A stretch of 64,000 nucleotides of DNA from Ralstonia sp. TCR112. GTDB lineage: Bacteria > Pseudomonadota > Gammaproteobacteria > Burkholderiales > Burkholderiaceae. The DNA is taken from assembly GCF_007997035.1 (NCBI RefSeq), contig NZ_VOSS01000022.1:45741-109740 (forward strand). Reading direction: 5' to 3'. This document shows, piece by piece, positions 53,052 to 60,753 of the stretch. The notes beneath the pieces are model-generated. The model was given only the letters and a program-made list of their open reading frames with translations. It searched no databases and was not told the DNA's origin. A program made the position numbers and the translations under genes. Every line of letters starts with the position of its first letter. The stretch's first letter is position 1.

Positions 53052-53861
53052 TTATGCGCGGCGCAAGGCGGCGACGACGGGGGTGTGGTCGGAAGGCTGG
53101 TCCCACGTGCGTGGCACGCGGTCGATATGGCACGACTCGCACAGCTTGGCGAGCTCAGGCGACAGCATGATGTGGTCGATCCGCAGCCCGGCGTTGCGCT
53201 TGAAGCCGAACATGCGGTAGTCCCACCACGAGAACAGCTTGTCTTCCTGCTCGAACATGCGGAAGGCATCGACAAGCCCGGCGTTTTGCATCGCTCGAAA
53301 CGCTGCCCGCTCTTCCGGCGACACGAGGTTCTGGCCTTCCCACTTTTTCGGATCGTGCACATCGCGGTCTTCAGGGGCGATGTTGAAATCGCCCAGCAGC
53401 ATGAGGCGCGGGTTTGCTGCCAACTCGCTTGTCAGCCAGGCCTGCAGCGCCTCCAGCCAGCGCAGCTTGTAGACGAACTTGTCGGAATCGAGCGCCTGCC
53501 CGTTCGGAATGTAGGCAGAAATCACGCGCACCGGGCCACCGTCCACGTCGTACGTGGCAGCCACGATGCGCTGCTGCTCGTCGTCAAAGCCCGGGATGTT
53601 CTTCACCACATCGCGGCCTTCAGGCACCGACGCCTTGCGCGCGAGGATGGCAACACCGTTGTATGTCTTCTGACCGGTGAACAACGAGGCGTAGCCCGCG
53701 GCGTCGAGCTCGGCGAGCGGATAGCGGTCATCGGGCAGCTTGAGTTCCTGCAGGCAGAGCAGGTCGATGGGCGTGGCGTCGGCTTCGCGCTCGGCCAGCC
53801 ATTGCAGCACGTGCGGTAGGCGCACCTTCAAAGAGTTAACGTTCCAGGTTGCGACACGCAT
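53052..53861 (-). CDS. xthA: exodeoxyribonuclease III
   Basis: A 269-residue ExoIII/AP-endonuclease. MRVATWNVNSLKVRLPHVLQ, LCLQELKLPDD (catalytic Glu), YIPNGQALDSDKF, LMLLGDFNIAPEDRDVHDP (Asp/Asn) and the final LRIDHIMLSPEL and PSDHTPVV are the catalytic blocks. It cuts 5' of abasic sites in base-excision repair and has 3'-5' exonuclease activity. The ATG at 53861 follows AAGGA. An upstream in-frame ATG at 53897 would add 12 non-conserved residues. hpaR follows after 12 bases. Confidence 0.94.
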   Translation of the reverse strand: MRVATWNVNSLKVRLPHVLQWLAEREADATPIDLLCLQELKLPDDRYPLAELDAAGYASLFTGQKTYNGVAILARKASVPEGRDVVKNIPGFDDEQQRIVAATYDVDGGPVRVISAYIPNGQALDSDKFVYKLRWLEALQAWLTSELAANPRLMLLGDFNIAPEDRDVHDPKKWEGQNLVSPEERAAFRAMQNAGLVDAFRMFEQEDKLFSWWDYRMFGFKRNAGLRIDHIMLSPELAKLCESCHIDRVPRTWDQPSDHTPVVAALRRA

Positions 53862-53950
53862 GGGGGCTCGGTCCTTGCAAATGGCGACGGCGCACAATTT
53901 GGCGCCGTTCAGGGGTGCGATATTGTGCCATCAAGCGCTGCGGGCTCGAA

Positions 53951-53986
53951 TGAAAACGCCGCTTCGGCACGGGGGCACGAAGCGGC
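53951..53986 (-). terminator. intrinsic terminator of prlC
   Basis: On the minus strand GCCGCTTCG (53978-53986 as read on the other strand) pairs with CGAAGCGGC (53958-53966), followed by GTTTTCATT. It lies 26 bases after the oligopeptidase stop and before the exonuclease start. Confidence 0.8.
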
Positions 53987-54012
53987 GCTGTCACGCCTGG
54001 CCAAGCAGACCG

Positions 54013-56127
54013 TCAGGCGGTTTCCGCCACCATGCCGCCATGGCGCAGCAGCGCATCGATGCTCGGCGCGCGGCCGCGGAAGGCCGTGAACGATTCAATG
54101 GCCGGGCGGCTGCCACCGACTGCCAGCACCTCACGGCGATAGCGCGCGCCAGTTTCCGCATCGAGCACCGAGCCGCCCAGCTTGCTGGCTTCCTCAAACG
54201 CGGCATAGGCATCTGCCGACAGCACTTCGGCCCACTTGTAGCTGTAGTAGCCCGCCGCATAGCCACCGGCAAAGATGTGGCTGAACGTGTTCGGCCAACG
54301 CGACAGCTCGGCCTGCGGCACCACGTGGAAGCGATTGTTGATCTGGCGCGACAGCTCCAGCACCGATGTCGCGCCCTTCGGGTCGAAGTCGGTGTGCAGG
54401 TGCATGTCGAACGTCGAGAACACGATCTGGCGCAGCGTCGCCATGCCGTTCTGGAAGTTCTTCGCGGCCAGCATGCTGTCGTACAGCTTGCGCGGCAGCG
54501 GTTCGCCGGAATTTACATGGCGCGTCATGCGCGAGAGCACTTCCCATTCCCAGCAGAAGTTTTCCATGAACTGCGACGGCAGCTCCACCGCGTCCCATTC
54601 CACGCCGTTGATGCCCGATACGCCTAGTTCATCCACCTGCGTGAGCATGTGGTGCAGGCCGTGGCCGAATTCGTGGAAGAGGGTGATGACCTCGTCGTGC
54701 GTGAACAGCGCCGGCTTGTTGCCGACCGGGCCGGAGAAGTTGCAGGTGAGGTAAGCCACCGGGGTCTGCACGCCGGCATCGCCCAGCAGCTTGCGACCGC
54801 GTGCGTCGTCCATCCATGCACCGCCGCGCTTGCCTTCGCGCGCATACAGGTCGATGTAGAACTGCGCCAGCAACTCGCCCTGTGCCGATTCGACGCGGAA
54901 GAATCGGACGTCCGGGTGCCATACCTCGGCCGCCTCCGGCTGAATCTTCACCGAGAACAGCGTCTGCACGACGTTGAACAGGCCGTCCAGCACGGCAGGT
55001 TCCGGGAAGTACTGCTTCACCTCCTGCTCGGAAAACGCGTAGCGCGCTTCGCGCAGCTTTTCCGACGCGTAGGCCATGTCCCATGGTTCGAGCTTGTCGA
55101 TGCCGAGGGTGGTCTTGGCGAACGCCTGCAGTTCTTCCCAATCCTTCTCGGCGAACGGACGGGCGCGGTCGGCCAGTTCCTCCAGGAAGCGCAGCACGTC
55201 TTCAGGCGAATCGGCCATTTTCGGCACGAGCGACACCTCGCCGAAATTGCGATAGCCCAGCATGTGCGCTTCTTCGGCGCGCAGCGCGAGCTGTTCGGCC
55301 ATGTTGGCAGTGTTGTCCCACTCGGCCTTGCCGCCGCCGTATTGCGTGCCCAGTTCGGACGCACGCGTGACGTTGGCTTCGTACAGCGTGCGGCGTAGCG
55401 CGCGGTCGTCCGCGTACTGCAGCACCGGGAAATACGAGGGGAAGTGCAGCGAGAACTTCCAGCCGGTCGCCTCGGGATTATCGCGGCGCGCAGCTTCCTG
55501 GGCGGCCTGCTTGGCGTCTTCGGGCAGGCCGGCCAGGCGCGCTTCGTCGTCGATGACGAGCGCGTAGGCGTTGGTCGCGTCCAAAACGTGGTCGCTGAAG
55601 GCCTTGGTCAACTGTGCCTGCTGTTCCTGAATCGCCGCAAAGCGCGGCTTCTGGTCTTCGGGCAGCTCTGCGCCGCCCAGGCGGAACCCGCGCAGTTCGT
55701 TCTCAAGAAGCTTCTTTCGCGCGGGCGACAGCGTGGCGTATTCGGCGCTGTTGGCAATCGCCTTGTACTTTTCGAACAGTTCCAGATCCTGACCCAGGCC
55801 CGACCAGAATTCGGTCACGCGCGGCAGATTGGCGGCATGCGCTTCGCGCAGCTCCGGCGTGTCGGCGACGGCGCTCAGGTGGCTGACGATGCCCCAGGCG
55901 CGGCCCAGCGGTTCGGTGGCGTCTTCGAGTGCGGTGACGACGGTGTTCCAGCTGACGGGCGTGGCCGGGTCCTTGACCTGCGCCACCGCCGATGCGGCGC
56001 GCTCGAGCAGCACGTCGACGGCCGGCGTGATGTGTTCGGGGCGGATGTCCGCAAAGCGCGGCAGACCAGAAAAATCGAGCAGCGGATTGTTGGCCGGGGT
56101 GGCAACCTTGGGCGAAATGTCGGTCAT
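54013..56127 (-). CDS. prlC: oligopeptidase A (M3 family metallopeptidase)
   Basis: A 704-residue M3 peptidase. The zinc motif is LFHEFGHGLHHML (His485, Glu486, His489), with the third ligand in the following helix (GINGVEWDAVELPSQFMEN). DLYAREGKRGGAWMDDARGR and HIFAGGYAAGYYSYKWAEVL are the conserved flanking blocks. It degrades signal peptides and short peptides in the cytoplasm. The ATG at 56127 opens MTDISPKVATPANNPLLDFS. It follows folD on the same strand with a terminator between. Confidence 0.94.
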   Translation of the reverse strand: MTDISPKVATPANNPLLDFSGLPRFADIRPEHITPAVDVLLERAASAVAQVKDPATPVSWNTVVTALEDATEPLGRAWGIVSHLSAVADTPELREAHAANLPRVTEFWSGLGQDLELFEKYKAIANSAEYATLSPARKKLLENELRGFRLGGAELPEDQKPRFAAIQEQQAQLTKAFSDHVLDATNAYALVIDDEARLAGLPEDAKQAAQEAARRDNPEATGWKFSLHFPSYFPVLQYADDRALRRTLYEANVTRASELGTQYGGGKAEWDNTANMAEQLALRAEEAHMLGYRNFGEVSLVPKMADSPEDVLRFLEELADRARPFAEKDWEELQAFAKTTLGIDKLEPWDMAYASEKLREARYAFSEQEVKQYFPEPAVLDGLFNVVQTLFSVKIQPEAAEVWHPDVRFFRVESAQGELLAQFYIDLYAREGKRGGAWMDDARGRKLLGDAGVQTPVAYLTCNFSGPVGNKPALFTHDEVITLFHEFGHGLHHMLTQVDELGVSGINGVEWDAVELPSQFMENFCWEWEVLSRMTRHVNSGEPLPRKLYDSMLAAKNFQNGMATLRQIVFSTFDMHLHTDFDPKGATSVLELSRQINNRFHVVPQAELSRWPNTFSHIFAGGYAAGYYSYKWAEVLSADAYAAFEEASKLGGSVLDAETGARYRREVLAVGGSRPAIESFTAFRGRAPSIDALLRHGGMVAETA

Positions 56128-56158
56128 GGCGGGCTCGGTAGAGAAATTCGGGGGACAA

Positions 56159-56194
56159 AAAAAGCGTCCGATCCAACAGGTGGGGACGCTTTTT
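56159..56194. terminator. bidirectional intrinsic terminator between folD and prlC
   Basis: AAAAAGCGTCC (56159-56169) pairs with GGACGCTTTTT (56184-56194) around 14 bases, with T/A runs on both sides. It ends the folD transcript on the minus strand and lies in the promoter gap of prlC. Confidence 0.85.
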
Positions 56195-56221
56195 CCGTTT
56201 CCAACTGGATCAGGGTGAAGC

Positions 56222-57091
56222 TTACGCCGCCAGGGCGGCTCCTTCAGCAGCGCGCTCGGCGGCTTCCAGGGTGTTGATGAGCAGCATGGTGATCGTCATC
56301 GGGCCGACGCCACCCGGCACCGGCGTGATATAGCCGGCAACTTCCTTGACGCCGGCAAAGTCGACGTCGCCGCACAGCTTGCCGGCATCGTCGCGGTTCA
56401 TGCCCACGTCGATGACGACTGCGCCCGGCTTGACCATGTCGGCGGTGATGATGTTGCGGCGGCCCACGGCGGCAACGATGATGTCGGCCTCTCGCGTGTG
56501 CGCGGCCAGATCGCGCGTCTTGCTGTTGCAGATGGTGATGGTGGCGCCGGCTTGCAGCAGCAGCATCGCCATGGGCTTGCCGACGATGTTCGAAGCGCCG
56601 ACCACCACCGCATTGGCGCCGCGCACGGGGTAGTTGATCGATTCCAGCATCTTCATGCAGCCATACGGCGTGCACGGGCGGAACAGCGGGGCGCCGGTCA
56701 TCAAGGCGCCGGCATTGGCCACGTGGAAACCGTCGACGTCCTTCTCGGGCGCGATGGCTTCGAGCACCTTGTGGCTGTCGATGTGCTTGGGCAGCGGCAG
56801 TTGGACCAGGATGCCGTGGATGCGCGGGTCGCGGTTCAGTGCGTCGATGCGGCCGAGCAGGTCGGCTTCGGACAGGTCAGCGGGGTAGCGGTCGAAGCTG
56901 GACAGGAAGCCGTTGTCTTCGCATGCCTTGATCTTGTTGCGCACGTAGACCTGGCTGGCCGGGTCTTCGCCGACGAGGATGACGGCGAGGCCGGGCTGGT
57001 GGCCGCGCGCGGTCAGGGCGGCGGCGCGTTGTGCGGCCTCGGCGCGGAGTTGTTTGGCAAGCGCGTTGCCGTCAATGAGTTGGGCGGTCAT
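56222..57091 (-). CDS. folD: methylenetetrahydrofolate dehydrogenase/cyclohydrolase
   Basis: A 289-residue bifunctional Fol[16 protein letters not shown] holds the catalytic Lys and Tyr, [14 protein letters not shown] the folate site, [20 protein letters not shown] follows, then the NADP loop [17 protein letters not shown] and the ending [20 protein letters not shown]. It interconverts 5,10-methylene-, methenyl- and 10-formyl-THF for purine and Met synthesis. The first [15 protein letters not shown] is the family start. The next upstream gene on this strand is the response regulator. Confidence 0.96.
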   Translation of the reverse strand: MTAQLIDGNALAKQLRAEAAQRAAALTARGHQPGLAVILVGEDPASQVYVRNKIKACEDNGFLSSFDRYPADLSEADLLGRIDALNRDPRIHGILVQLPLPKHIDSHKVLEAIAPEKDVDGFHVANAGALMTGAPLFRPCTPYGCMKMLESINYPVRGANAVVVGASNIVGKPMAMLLLQAGATITICNSKTRDLAAHTREADIIVAAVGRRNIITADMVKPGAVVIDVGMNRDDAGKLCGDVDFAGVKEVAGYITPVPGGVGPMTITMLLINTLEAAERAAEGAALAA

Positions 57092-57186
57092 GGCTGGGCG
57101 GAGGAGGGAGAGGGCAAACCGCGATTATAAATCGCCGCCTCCCTTCCGGCCGCCCGGATGATCGCTTGGGTTTTCCTGCAGCCGAA

Positions 57187-57822
57187 TCAGGCGTTGCGCG
57201 ACAGGGCCAGGCGCAGCAGGTCCGCCACGGTGTTCACGTTGAGCTTTTCCATGATGTTGGCGCGGTGCGCTTCCACCGTCTTGATGGAAATGCCCAGATC
57301 GTCGGCGATCTGCTTGTTCAGGCGGCCGGCCACGATGCGCTCCAGGACTTGCTGCTCGCGCGTGGTCAGGCGGCCCAGCAGGTCCTTGGCGGCCTTTTGC
57401 TCGCGGGCGACCGAGTCTTCGCTGCGGGCCTTGCTGAGCATGCGCTCAACCAGTTCGCGCAGTTCGGATTCGTCGAAGGGCTTTTCGATGAAGTCGACCG
57501 CGCCTTTCTTCATGGTCGAGACCGCCATCGGCACGTCGCCGTGGCCCGTGACGAAAACGATCGGCATGCGGCTGTTTTCGGCCAGCAGGCGGTCTTGCAG
57601 CTCGGGGCCGCTCATGCCTTGCATGCGCACGTCGAGGATCAGGCAGCCGACGCCTTCGCCGCGTTTGTCGTCGACCAGGAATTCTTCGGCGCTGCGGTAC
57701 GTGCGAACGGTGTAGCCGTTGCCTTCGAGCAGCCACGTCAACGAGTCACGCATGGCTTCATCGTCATCGACGACGAACACGGTTTCGTTGCGCGGCGCAA
57801 CTGCGGCGGGCGTTGTGCTCAT
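57187..57822 (-). CDS. FixJ-family response regulator
   Basis: A 211-residue two-domain regulator. The receiver has VFVVDDDEAMRDSLTW (acidic pair), the phosphoacceptor in CLILDVRMQGMSG (Asp64), and VDFIEKPFDESELRELVERM with the conserved Lys. The C-terminal LuxR-type helix-turn-helix is LTTREQQVLERIVAGRLNKQ plus SIKTVEAHRANIMEKL. FixJ/TodT-type proteins are activated by cytoplasmic-PAS kinases such as its partner 40 bases upstream. The target genes are not shown by sequence. The divergent aceE promoter region is a candidate by position. Confidence 0.93.
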   Translation of the reverse strand: MSTTPAAVAPRNETVFVVDDDEAMRDSLTWLLEGNGYTVRTYRSAEEFLVDDKRGEGVGCLILDVRMQGMSGPELQDRLLAENSRMPIVFVTGHGDVPMAVSTMKKGAVDFIEKPFDESELRELVERMLSKARSEDSVAREQKAAKDLLGRLTTREQQVLERIVAGRLNKQIADDLGISIKTVEAHRANIMEKLNVNTVADLLRLALSRNA

Positions 57823-57862
57823 GGAGGAGTCCTCGGTCTACGTTCTATGTTTTAAAAACGAT

Positions 57863-60439
57863 CTACAGCGGATTCAGCGGCAGGATGATTTTAAACGTAC
57901 AGCCGATGCCATCGGCGTTGTTTTCTACCCAGAGCCTGCCGAGGTGGGATTCTATGATGGAGCGGCAGATATTCAGCCCCATGCCCATGCCATCGGATTT
58001 TGTACTGAAGAACGGCTCGAACAGCCGCTCCTTGGTGCTGTCGTCCACGCCCGGGCCCTGGTCGATCACCTCGATCAGCACGGAATTTTCCGGATCGTTG
58101 ATCAGGTTGGCGTGTAGGCGCAGGACGCTGGCGGCGCGCAGGCGCGGGTGGGCGGCCATGGCTTCGGCGGCGTTCTTGAGCAGATTGACGAGCACCTGCT
58201 CGATCAGCACCGGATCAACATACAGATGCGGCAGGTCGCCCGGCAGGCGCGTCAGGATGGTGATGCCGCGCCGCGTGGCCTCCAGCTCGGCCAGGCCGAC
58301 GGCGTCGGCGACGATGTCGCGCAGGTCGGATTCGCGCCGCTGCGGCTGGCTGCGTTTCACGAAACCGCGAATGCGCTGGATGATCGTGCCGGCACGCACG
58401 GCCTGGGCGGAGGTCTTTTCCAGCACCGGAATCAGTTCCTCCGGCGTGCTCCGCCCCGACTTCAGGCGGCCGACCGCACCCATGCAGTAGTTGTTGATGG
58501 CGGCCAGCGGCTGGTTCAGCTCATGGGCCAGCGACGAGGCCATCTCGCCCATCGTCGTCAGGCGGCTGGTGAACTGCAGGCGTTCTTCGTGCTGGCGCGT
58601 CATCTCTTCAGCGGCCTTGCGCACGGTGATATCGGTGGCGATCTGCATCTGCGCGAGGTGGCCGTCCACCCACTGGATGTAGCGGCGCCGCACTTCAAAC
58701 CATTTCTGCATCGACGGCACGTAGATTTCCCGTGCGTCCGCCGCGTGCGGCGTCAGTTCGGAGGCCGGCAGGCCGGCGTAGGCGTCGACCAGGTCGAGCG
58801 CATCGCTGGACACGTCTTCGGTATTGACGTCGTTGCCGGAGAGCTGCAGATGGCCGAACGCTTCCCAGCCGAAAAGCTGACGGTAATAGCGGTTGGCGAA
58901 CAGCAACTCGGCCTTGTCGGTCGAGAGCACCGACACCGCTGCGTCCAGGCTTTCCAGCACCGTAGTGAAGCGGTCGTGCGCGGCGGCCAGGTCTTCGCGG
59001 GCGCGCTTGGGCTCGGTGATGTCGGTGATGGAACTCATCCACCCCGTATGCCGGCCGCGTGCGTCGATCAGCGGCGAGACGTACATCCGCGCATAGAAAC
59101 TCGTGCCGTCGCGGCGCATCATGCGCAGCTCCATGCCGTTGGCGGGGGCCTTGCCGCGCAGGGTCAGCTCGATGTGCTTCTGCATCTCGCCGATCTCGTT
59201 GGGCGGCCAATACGGGAACGGCGGCATGCGGCCGACCAGTTCGGCCTCCGTCCAGCCGATCATGCGGCAGAACGCCGGGTTCACGTAGGTGATGCGACCG
59301 TTGAGGTCGAGCGAACGCATGCCGATCACCATGGAGTTTTCCATGGCGCGCCGGAACGAGGTCTCTGCCAGGAGCGCGCGTTGGGCTTCCGAACGGCGGC
59401 TGGTGTGGCGCCACACGCTCCACAAGCTCCAGATCACGAAGCACGACAGGCCGGCCACCAGCCACATCAGCATGTTGTTGGGCAGGTTGGACGGTGCGGG
59501 ATACGCCTCGGCCCGCAGCGACAACGAATGGCCAGGCGGATCCAGTAGCACTTCATACGACGCGGCGGCCTTGGGCACCGGCCGCAACGACGTGCTCGCG
59601 CGAACCACGTTGTTCTTGTCGACCAGCGAGAAGCGGTAGCGGTCTGTCAGCTCGCCCGGCAGCAGTTGCGTGAGGATGCCGGTGACCGAATACATGGCGC
59701 CCACCGTGCCCAGGAATTCGTTGTCCCGCACGATCGGGACTTCCATGAGCATGAAGCTCTCGCCGCGTTCGTTCTGGATGGGCCGTGAATAGACGGCGCG
59801 CTGCGTCTCCCGGGCCGCGTCGTAGGCGGATTGAATTTCAGGTTCGAGCGGATGGTCGCGCGTTTCGCGCACGCGCGCAGTGAATTCGGAGGTGGACGGG
59901 AACGCCCAGCGCGGGCGCCGCGTGGCATCCAGCCAGTTGATGAAGACCAGCTCCGGGTTCTCACGCAGGAGCTGGCGGGCGGCATCGCGATAGGCGCTCG
60001 GGTCGAGCTGTGCGGCTCCGATATCGCGCGCCAGGGCGGCAACCTGGTCCTGGTTGCTCTGCAGGGACAGGCGCACCTTCTGCTCGGCCCAGGCAGCATC
60101 GCGGTAAAGAGCGTCGCGCTGCTGCTGCACCTCGGTGGCGTGCAACTGGTACAGGATGAAAATCATCGCGCCGGCGAACAGGACGATCGCTACCAGCGGG
60201 ATGAACATGAACCAGTTGGTCGTCCATAGCCGGGCCAGGCGCGTCAGCCACAGGCGGCGGGGCATGTTCGGCCGGACGACTTCGTCCGACGGCAGTTCGG
60301 ATGCGTTCACGGAAATCGGCGCAGGCGCAGCAGGCGTTGGCGGCTCGGACTTGGCGGCCGGGTCCTGCGAAGCGTGGGAGGGGGCAAGCATGATGGGCGG
60401 ACGAACGCCGGAATTCTGCGGAGGTAGAGGAGTGGGCAT
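57863..60439 (-). CDS. membrane sensor histidine kinase with double PAS domains
   Basis: An 858-residue kinase. After a Pro/Ala-rich N-terminus, TM1 is about 76-98 (FMFIPLVAIVLFAGAMIFIL). A 220-residue periplasmic sensor of Cache-like type follows, then TM2 at about 322-343 (NNMLMWLVAGLSCFVIWSLW). PAS domains occupy about 360-478 and 485-605. The H-box SSLAHELNQPLAAINN has His639. The N, G1 and G2 boxes (LVNLLKNAAEAMAA, IDQGPGVD, GMGMGLNICRSI) complete the ATPase domain. With the downstream FixJ-type regulator it forms a two-component system. It is divergent from aceE. The signal sensed is unknown. Confidence 0.93.
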   Translation of the reverse strand: MPTPLPPQNSGVRPPIMLAPSHASQDPAAKSEPPTPAAPAPISVNASELPSDEVVRPNMPRRLWLTRLARLWTTNWFMFIPLVAIVLFAGAMIFILYQLHATEVQQQRDALYRDAAWAEQKVRLSLQSNQDQVAALARDIGAAQLDPSAYRDAARQLLRENPELVFINWLDATRRPRWAFPSTSEFTARVRETRDHPLEPEIQSAYDAARETQRAVYSRPIQNERGESFMLMEVPIVRDNEFLGTVGAMYSVTGILTQLLPGELTDRYRFSLVDKNNVVRASTSLRPVPKAAASYEVLLDPPGHSLSLRAEAYPAPSNLPNNMLMWLVAGLSCFVIWSLWSVWRHTSRRSEAQRALLAETSFRRAMENSMVIGMRSLDLNGRITYVNPAFCRMIGWTEAELVGRMPPFPYWPPNEIGEMQKHIELTLRGKAPANGMELRMMRRDGTSFYARMYVSPLIDARGRHTGWMSSITDITEPKRAREDLAAAHDRFTTVLESLDAAVSVLSTDKAELLFANRYYRQLFGWEAFGHLQLSGNDVNTEDVSSDALDLVDAYAGLPASELTPHAADAREIYVPSMQKWFEVRRRYIQWVDGHLAQMQIATDITVRKAAEEMTRQHEERLQFTSRLTTMGEMASSLAHELNQPLAAINNYCMGAVGRLKSGRSTPEELIPVLEKTSAQAVRAGTIIQRIRGFVKRSQPQRRESDLRDIVADAVGLAELEATRRGITILTRLPGDLPHLYVDPVLIEQVLVNLLKNAAEAMAAHPRLRAASVLRLHANLINDPENSVLIEVIDQGPGVDDSTKERLFEPFFSTKSDGMGMGLNICRSIIESHLGRLWVENNADGIGCTFKIILPLNPL

Positions 60440-60562
60440 CTGTGCAACTGCGCAAAACTTAGTGTAACGGCAATCAACTTGCAGGTCGCTTGGGGAAACC
60501 GCTTGGTGAGGTGTCTTGTTCGCTTAAAAAATGCTGCGCTGCAATGTCAAAAGTGATTTGTT

Positions 60563-60592
60563 TTGCGTTGCGGCAATATTCCGCATTATAAA
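60563..60592 (+). promoter_or_regulatory. putative aceE promoter with dyad TGCGG-N7-CCGCA in the spacer
   Basis: TTGCGT (60563-60568) and TATAAA (60587-60592) are 18 bp apart in the 314-bp gap between the kinase and aceE. TGCGGCAATATTCCGCA (60569-60585), with an AATATT centre, fills the spacer. A repressor bound there would block the polymerase. The region is unusually AT-rich for this genome. The aceE ATG is 162 bases downstream, leaving a long 5' leader. Confidence 0.5.
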
Positions 60593-60753
60593 AAACCATA
60601 TCGCAATTTGAAAATTCCGCTTGTGCTGCGTTTGCGGGTGCCCATAGAATCAGCGCAAAAGTCGGGGTGGCCTCTTGCGTGCGTGCGAACGCGCGTGCCA
60701 GTGGGCGCCTCACAAGAGACGCAACTACCGTTACTGCTACCAAGGAGACCGCC

